The position numbers were made by a program, and so were the translations under genes. Positions 57,511 through 64,000 of a stretch of DNA of 64,000 nucleotides are shown one piece after another. Position 1 is the stretch's first letter; every line of letters begins with the position of its first letter. Below the pieces are notes generated by a model. That model was given only the letters and a program-made list of their open reading frames with translations. It was not told the DNA's origin and ran no database searches. Source of the stretch: Amorphophallus konjac (Eukaryota > Streptophyta > Magnoliopsida > Alismatales > Araceae). The stretch spans positions 308,300,740-308,364,739 of the forward strand of contig CM040120.1 of the NCBI GenBank assembly GCA_022559845.1, written 5' to 3'.

Positions 57511-59320
57511 GCCACCTGCCCAGAGTAATCTTTTGTGTTGGTTTGGTTTCCGGTTAATGTGGCTTTGACCCCTTGGTTAGCCCACTATCCCGTGGATGTC
57601 TTGGACGTCCTATGAGGGCTGTGACTGTGTTATAGGGTGTCTGAGAAGGCCACTGTATCGAGTAGAGTTTTGGATTATTCAAGGGTAATTATGGTTTCTG
57701 GTCAACCCGGTTGTGACCCAGCGGTTGACACGTGACCTCGTGAGTGTCTCATCTATCCTGTGAGGATCGAGACTAGTTTTGGGCGCTTAGAGGTATCATC
57801 TTACCTTGATTTATGTGTCCATGTGATTCGAGGGCTTTTAGTGATCCATTGAGTTCCATGTTTTGTGTTATACGGAATTGTGAGTCCGTTGTGTGGCTCG
57901 GAGGCCAAGGACTCATCGTTAATGTGTTTTATCGTGATTTTGGCTTAGGGACTAGGCTGATTAACAGCGTGTTGCTATGATGTGCGACGATTTTGACCCG
58001 AGTCTTGTGACTCAAGGATCGTTGTGAGTAGGTCTAGTTGACTGTCTTGAGTCTGGTAGCAGTTGTGTACAACATTATGCTCCGTAGTACGTGCGACAGG
58101 TGTGTGCTTACACTGTCTATACTTCAGTGTTTGCTATTTTAGAGTCTCTGTGTCTAGTGATCCTCTACTAGTCGTAGCCTGATGAGACTTTCCTGTGTGT
58201 CGTCCCACCTAGGAGTGGTGGCGGGGCAGTTCCAGACAGACGGTTTTTAGGCTAGTTTCCGTGGGCCCCCTTGCTTTGCGGTAGCGTCCTACTGGAGGGG
58301 AAAATTAGCTAAAGGCCTGGCTCAAGGCATTGGGCTTGTGTGTGCACACGTGGTCAGGGGCGGTTGGACGAGCGCCGACGGGCGTGACCCTGACTAGTCA
58401 CTCTTTAGTGTAGTTCCTTGGTTCCTGTTGAGTGACTCAGTTACCGTCATGCTAGGCGAGTGCGAGATACTTGAAGCACAGTATAAGATGTTAGTGGACG
58501 CATCTGGCTGTTCTTCTAATGAGGAGGTGCTTCTGTCACTTGACGCATGACTCATGTGACTTGTGTTTTCGTGACTGGTTTCCGTCATGATTGATGTGAC
58601 TTGTCGGGTAGTCTATGTTCGCTCCACCCGCAGTCTAGTCTAGTCTGGCGTACATGACGGTGAGCTCGTGTATCTTTGTGCCTTTGACTATGTAGGTCTT
58701 TGGTAGGCTTTACCTATTTTGGTAGGTTTTTCACGATAGGGTTTCATGATTTGATAATGGATCGATAATGCCCGACTTTGTGAGATTGGGGTTTGCCTTT
58801 TCGTTGCTATTCGGAGTAGTTTAGAGGGCCGAGGTTCCTTCGGCTGCCGTGTTTTCAGCGTTACTGCTTTCCTCTTTACTTTTAAAGTTGTTACTCCTAC
58901 TGTTACTGCTTTGCTTTAGTGTAGCACTGCTGTTACTGCGTATTTTGCTGTAGGGTTCTGCGGGATCCCTACTGATCTAGTGACACGAGGCACACCCCTA
59001 ACTTTTCGAGTGAAGCTGTTCTGCCTCATGGCAAGAGGTTTAGTTGTGCGGTAGTTCTTTGTTGCCAGCGTTTGCCAGTGTCGGGCTTCCCCTGACTTGG
59101 GGGTATGTTTCCCTTTCTATTAGACTGTACTTGTCTTTCTTTGGACTGGACTCTGTTTGTTTTAATTGTTATAGAAAATGTAATTTTATTTCTGCTACTT
59201 TAGCAATCCTGATCATTGAAATTTTAATTGCTTACTGCTTTATCTGGAAGTTCAATGTACTATCACATACCTTTTATCCCTTTGGGGCTTTTTCGCTCTT
59301 GGGAGGCCTCACAGGTTCCA
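57511..59320 (+). other. U3/U5 remainder of LTR T-A, no gene seen
   Basis: Mixed-composition LTR sequence, T-rich near 58850-58970. No motif-bearing ORF. The 120-codon ORF at 59044 has a hydrophobic start but no support as a gene. Confidence 0.4.
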
Positions 59321-59843
59321 AGTGGTATCGGGTTTACCTGGTATCCGGAGTCTGGGTCACCACACTGACGGTGTGTAGTCGGCGGAAGGGTCATGGTCAG
59401 CCGTGATGGTAGTGTGAGTGTTGCCTAGCGTTGAGGGGTGATTGTGCTCCTTGTGAGGAGTACTCGGTGTTCAGCAGTTTAGGAAGCCGATGTCCTGAGT
59501 GGACTGTTGGGGGTAGAGTTCCCAATTTTGGAGGGGAGTTGGGTCTCGACTCATGTGTTTCCTCCGCTCGTGGAGTGTGCCGAATGTTTGTGGTGCCCTG
59601 GAGAGTTCTGGGAAGCTGAGGCGATGCCAGACTCGCCAATCTTCGTGGGTCCCGATCGATTGGAGGATCGGTGTGAATTGGCGGGGTAGAGCGAGAATGC
59701 TCTACTGGCTGTGTTGGTCTGGCGGTGTTCCTCGGCGGTGGTTGTGTTGTGGCCGTGCGTTCTTACCGTGAGGTGAGCCGTTCCCCGTGAGTCCTGTGCT
59801 TGTCCCAAATTTTGAGGATGAAATTTCTATAAGGGGGGAGGTC
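59321..59843 (+). other. Minimal internal region between two Tekay-type LTRs
   Basis: About 520 bases run from a weak PBS (TGGTATCGGG at 59323) to a perfect polypurine tract (TTTTGAGGATGAAATTTC, then TATAAGGGGGGAGGTC, ending at 59843). No gag or pol. Overlapping ORFs on both strands here are GC-bias effects. Confidence 0.55.
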
Positions 59844-60713
59844 TGTAACGCCCCAGGTTTTTTGGATCCTTTTCTGCGGGCCGTGGATCATGTCCGAGCG
59901 AGTTTCAGACTTTTATATTGGGTTTTTCGACCCCTTTTTCGGTGTTTTCATGAGTTATTTCGGGTCCGTGCCGGCATGTGGAGCGGCCTGGCTTTTTCTT
60001 GGAATTTTTCAGAGTCCGAATTGATTTTCTAGGTATTTTTAGGGTTCGTGCAGATTTTATAAAAAAATGGAAAAAATATATTAAATAAAAAAGTAAAACC
60101 TTTTTTTAACACCCTCTCTCCCCCCTCCGATCCCTCATCACTCACCCCCTCTCTCGTGTCTCTCCTCTCCCTCACTCTCTCCCATCTCCCTCTCACTCTC
60201 TCGTCTCACTCCGGCGACCGACGGAGGTGAGGAGGGGACGTGCGGTGGTGCAACGGCCACGGCGTGCGGCGAGGATGAACCAAGGGGCGTGGCGTACAGT
60301 GAGGCGGAGGCGTTTGCAGCTGTGGGAAGGCGACCGCGCGTGGGAGTGGCATTTTCACGGGGTTTTTCGATAGTAAAGCTTCTAAAAGGTAGGGGGACGG
60401 ATCCCTGGCACCCACGTGGGTTTTCCCTTGCGATTCGGTGTTCCGGCGAGGCCGAGAGAGGGTGGTTTGCTTATTTGGGGGAAATGAGCATGTTTGGGAT
60501 GAGTGGCGGTTTTCGGCCGATTTGGGCCACGATTGTGGTTTGGATTGGGTTTTCCGGTGGTAGGAATGCCCGGGGATGATTTCCCCTTGTTTTCCCCTTC
60601 GCTGCGAGGAGAATGGGGCATGGAATCGAGCTCCGGGTGGAGCTCGGTCCATTTCTGAAGGTGGCCGTCTGCACCCTGAGCTGGGTGGCCTTGACTCTGG
60701 CCGCCCAGGGTAA
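59844..60713 (+). repeat. Tekay-type LTR (T-B), 5' 870 bases
   Basis: Starts TGTAACGCCCCAGG right after the polypurine tract, and corresponds to T-A landmarks (CTCTCTCTCC at 60110, GGTAGGGGGAC at 60389). It is cut at 60714 by a SIRE-like LTR. Confidence 0.78.
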
Positions 60714-60848
60714 TGTTGTACCTCCTCTGGATTTGATGATATGATGTGTTTTGGTGTTGGCAACAATTCAGTTTACTCTATTTTGACTTTGGCAACATTG
60801 TTACTTTGATATCCTTACTTTAGTGAGAATGATGTTTCAATCAAGTAA

Positions 60849-61612
60849 AGGTTGGTGCATATTTACATTATTGCATATAAAGGTCGGTGCATTTGTCCAT
60901 TTCCATTCTGAAAGTCTATGCATGTACAGAACTTTGCTTAGAAAGGTCGATGCACTGGTAGAAGTTCTGCGTTGAACGGTCGATGCACATCCTTCTTTCT
61001 ATTTAACATGTCGATGCATATTCTAAGACCACCTCAGAAGGTCGATGCATGTATCATGGTCTTGCATCATAAGGTCGACGTTCACATAGAAGCATTGCAC
61101 TCGAAGGTTGATGTATATATATAAACTTGTATTGGAAGGTCGATGCTAGTAAGCTAGCATCTGTTGCACAGGTCGATGCTCATATGAAGTTCTGCACTAA
61201 TAGGTCGATGCTAGTAAGCTAGCATCTGTTGCTCAGGTCGATGCATGTTTCAGAAAGTCGATGCCAGTAAACTAGCGACTATAGTACAGGTCAATGCATA
61301 TGTATTAGGACTGCATTATAGGTCGATGCATGTTTCAATCAGGTCGATGCACATTGAGCATCTTACACTCCATTAGGTCTATGCACCTCATGCACCTTAT
61401 GTTATAAGGTCGGTGCACCTTGTATAAAGGTTGATGCTGGCAACCTAGTGGTTGGAGAAAGGTCGTTGCTGGTCTGTTAGCCTCTGCAGCATTTAGTCAG
61501 TGTTTTTGAAGTATTCTCTATCAAGGTCGATGCATCTTGTGTATTTTCCATAAAGACAGGTTGATGTACCTTCTTTAAGGTCTACATGTGCTATATTTGA
61601 GGTCGATGCTGA
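60849..61612. repeat. RGGTCGATGCA motif array
   Basis: About 24 copies of AAGGTCGATGCA or one-to-two base variants, always in the same orientation, spaced 20-45 bases by unrelated sequence. Two copies are followed by the palindrome GCTAGTAAGCTAGC. Confidence 0.92.
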
Positions 61613-62055
61613 TATTCACACATATTGAATGGGTCAGTTAAACAGTCTGATTCATCTCATTTATGCATCAATATTTCTACAGAAATGAGCATATTCTTTG
61701 ATTTGATTAAATCTGTGGAAATGATTAAGATTGAACTTGTGCTTATGTTTATCATTTGATTAATGACTAATGTCTCTTTATCTCTCATTTTGACAGGTGA
61801 GCTATATGATCAAACACTTGGACAGTGTGAAGGCAGTTTGCTATCAAATCTCATGTGGAACTTCAAGTACCAGGTTGAAGGCACGTGATCCAAGGTAGGG
61901 AACAGAATTGACATTCTGTCACGTGGATCATCACAACCTCCATCTCTCACACATGGCATCTCGAAGCACTTTATGGATTAAAGTTTTTGGCGGGAATGTG
62001 TTTTCCACGCGCCCAAGATTGAAAAGCTGGTGGTCCCACAGATTCACGCCTTCTG

Positions 62056-62065
62056 CTATATAAAG
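62056..62065 (+). promoter_or_regulatory. TATA box of LTR F
   Basis: CTATATAAAG in TTCTGCTATATAAAGGGATC, a strong TATA consensus on the LTR sense strand. Confidence 0.65.
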
Positions 62066-62573
62066 GGATCGAGCACTCAAACTCTACGTGAGTGACACAA
62101 CAAGGAGATAAAGGAATAATGCATTAGAGCGGAAGAGTTGAGAAGAGTCAGAGAAAAGATTGAAAGAGTGAGAGCCTGTTGCGAAGTTCAGAGAGAAGAA
62201 TAGTGTACCGTAAAGATGAAAAGTTAATCTGAGTGAGAAGAGAGGTTGAGAGAGTCTATCTCTGTAATTGACTCCTGGATCAGATCCAGAGTCAATTAGC
62301 TCCGTGTGAGCTACATTGCTTCTTCGAATGTTTTCTTTTCTATTTCTGTTTGATTTTTGATTACATTCATAAGCTGTGTATCAGTGGTAAGCAAGCTGTG
62401 TGCTCAGCGGTGAGGAGTATTCCTCAGTTAGCAAGCTGTAAAGCTCAGCGGTCTGGGACGTGTTCCCCAAAGCTGTGGATCAGTTGGTGTAGGGATTATA
62501 TCCCCGAAGCTGTGGATAAGCGGGATTCAAGCTGTGTGACAGCAGAATCCTTACTCGATTGAGTAAGGGGTGG

Positions 62574-64000
62574 TGATGGGGACATCAGAGCAAGACCACT
62601 AACTTTTTATTTTACATTTGAGTCCTTTTATTTACATTTATATCCTTGGGAAAACATGTATGTAATTGTAAGGCTTTATAAGTCAATTTGTCATTCCTTA
62701 AGGATCTTTGGGTTTTTTTTTAAAAGTCTAGTAGGATCAGCAAGGGGCCCCCATCTTCTTCCCCATTGGTCCACCTAAGCCTTAGGGCCCATGTGGGACC
62801 AGTCAAAGGTCCAAGGTGGGCTTCTAAAAGCTTGACCATTCAAAGGGGACAATGGGCTTAAAATGTCCAAGATGCCATCCCATTTAGTCAAGGGGGTGTC
62901 CCCCCCTTATTAGTTGTCTAATAGGTTCCAAATCACATGGGGAATTAAATATGTTCGATCCCCTAAGTGCCCCTCCCCTAACTCAGATCTGAGGGTAGTA
63001 TTAGTCTTTTTACATTTCTTATAAATACCTTGTATTTTATGAATTAACTTAGCATTAATGTGAGAAAATTTCCATTTGTGCTCATTTTCCCCAAGGGCAC
63101 CCCTCACTCCCCCCCTAGAGCTGTGAAGGCACTCCTTTCATAGGTGTGAAGCCTCTCCACCACCACCTCCTTGAGTGCGACGCTCAGCTCCACCGCCGCC
63201 GCCGTCGTTCGTGCCGCCATCGCGCCGCCACCGGCATCGCCGGAGTTCTGTCCAAATCAGGATAGAACCTCAATCCCGTAATTTTATCTTTTCGTCTTGT
63301 TGTCTGATCGAGCCCAAACTTTGAGGGCTTGTTCTCCCTGTCTCCCCTAGTCTCCAGTTTAAATTTCGTGCCATTTGGCCTTCGTTTGATATTTTTCCCA
63401 TATTTTTGTTCTTCCCCTCAATAATCTGCTAGTTTGCAGATCTGCGGGACAGTGTCCCCTTGTCGTAATTTTTCCACCCCCTTATCAATTTTCATAAAAA
63501 TCCATAAAAATTTCCAAGTGTTCTAACCTTCACCCCCTTCCACAATAATTTTTATGGAGTCTACATATTTAATTTTCCTTTTCGTCAAAATTTATTTTTT
63601 GGGAAAACTTAGTCTGTCATGTGTGTCTGTCAGTTCGAGTCAGAAAAAAAGATAGTGGAACAGTCATTTTAAATTTCAATCCATTCACTTGATGGATTGG
63701 TAAAAAATATATGTTGTAGATTTGTGAGTCCTCTTTCCAACGGCACTAACCACGCCTCGATCTGATTTCAGATCTGAGAGCAATAATTCTTGCCGCCGAG
63801 GCGCGCAATTCTGTTCTCTGTGCAGGCCAGAAAGAGCTGTCCGTTGATAATTCGTGCAAAAAATACCAAAAGTCAACTTCTGGAATCGCCACTTCAGGAA
63901 GTCGTTCAGGGACGTCCTTCCATCATCCCAGCCAAGCGGCGTCTTCAGAAGATCTCAGGAGGATGGCGTCCCTTTGGAAGCCGTTGCTTGCTATCCTGCA
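62574..64000 (+). repeat. LTR of the element L family, plus strand, truncated by window end
   Basis: Starts TGATGGGGACATCAGAGCAA and matches the reverse complement of the element L LTR start (TGATGGGAATCAACACCGGA), then CTAACWTTTTATTTTRCATTTG, CCCATTGGTCCACCTARG and GGGCCCATGTGGG in order. The TATA box is at 63020-63027 (TATAAATA). It is more diverged from the other two copies than they are from each other. Confidence 0.8.

Larger units (their letters stand above)
52113..59320 (+). repeat. Tekay-type LTR (T-A), split by a nested solo LTR
   Basis: The LTR starts TATAATATATTGG (the TG has become TA; the related LTR at 59844 starts TGTAACGCCCC), runs to 52399, and resumes at 56150 with CCTCTCTCTCTCC, as in the second LTR (CACCCTCTCTCTCC near 60108). 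Further shared landmarks are GGTAGGGGGAC (56419, 60389) and GAAATG-GCATGTTTGGG. It holds an array of TAGCGGCC/GACCGCTA hairpin motifs (56850-57510). The right edge near 59320 is inferred from TGGTATCGGG just after it, a poor PBS match. Net length is about 3.46 kb. The 117-codon ORF at 56180 is LTR leader. Confidence 0.65.
60714..62573 (+). repeat. SIRE-like LTR (F)
   Basis: Starts TGTTGTACCTCCTCTGGATTTG, comparable to LTR C at 11638. The TATA box is at 62056-62065 (CTATATAAAG). Near its end is a perfect hairpin CCTTACTC-GATT-GAGTAAGG (62549-62568). The true LTR end is lost or masked because another LTR starts at 62574. No coding sequence; the 70-codon ORF at 62350 lies on degenerate GCAAGCTGTG repeats. 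Confidence 0.65.

Noticed and set aside
60206..60766. 186-codon minus-strand ORF
   Set aside because: It runs antisense through the GC-rich leader of LTR T-B, the aligned region of T-A does not keep it open, and it has no recognisable domain.

Overview
This 64 kb window looks like repeat-saturated nuclear DNA from a flowering plant with a large genome. I see no intact host gene, tRNA or rRNA gene, CRISPR array or bacterial signal. Nearly every base can be assigned to LTR retrotransposons, their solo LTRs, or the tandem repeats inside them. The open reading frames that look long mostly come from minisatellites or decayed gag/pol. The species cannot be told from the sequence. The evidence for a plant is a set of plant-specific lineages: SIRE/Maximus-type Copia, Tat/Ogre-type Gypsy with an extra ORF upstream of gag, Tekay-type Gypsy with LTRs over 3 kb, and a Cassandra-type TRIM with 5S rRNA-like sequence.

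Left part (1-19.1 kb). A SIRE/Maximus-type Copia element lies on the minus strand (1-8721). It has a 3.1 kb LTR at its 5' end, a primer-binding site, a broken gag, no pol, a polypurine tract and a truncated 3' LTR. Next are a Tat-type 3' untranslated region built of 119-120 bp tandem repeats and a decayed RNase H-integrase fragment (8722-11636, minus), a piece of another SIRE-like LTR (11638-12656), a Tekay-type LTR (from 12657, minus), and the first ORF, primer-binding site and long LTR of a Tat/Ogre element, P1 (14332-19089, minus).

Middle (19.1-46 kb). A long non-coding minisatellite field belongs to a second minus-strand Tat-like element, P3 (PBS at 34946). It is interrupted by three dated insertions: a Cassandra-like solo LTR (19895-20137, TSD GGAGG), a two-LTR element with only one ORF (21621-27319, TSD GAAAG/GGAAG), and a Tekay-type solo LTR (29077-32310, TSD CTGTT). 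The P3 LTR carries four different minisatellites. A decayed spliced gene-like sequence resembling plant mobile-domain/DUF7745 proteins lies at 41.9-43.3 kb, next to the LTR of a third Tat/Ogre element, P2.

Right part (46-64 kb). P2 (plus strand) has a PBS, ORF1 and gag with a duplicated C-terminal module, and no pol. After its 3' repeats come a Tekay-type array (PPT-LTR-short internal-PPT-LTR, 52.1-60.7 kb) split by a 3.7 kb solo LTR with a perfect TTTAA duplication, a SIRE-like LTR with about 24 copies of a RGGTCGATGCA motif, and a plus-strand copy of the LTR from the 21.6-27.3 kb element.

The most interesting pattern is that almost every LTR family here carries its own dense array of a short, often palindromic GC-core motif with variable spacers. 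One of these motifs (GGCGCCAATT and its complement) is shared by Tat and Tekay LTRs that are otherwise unrelated.
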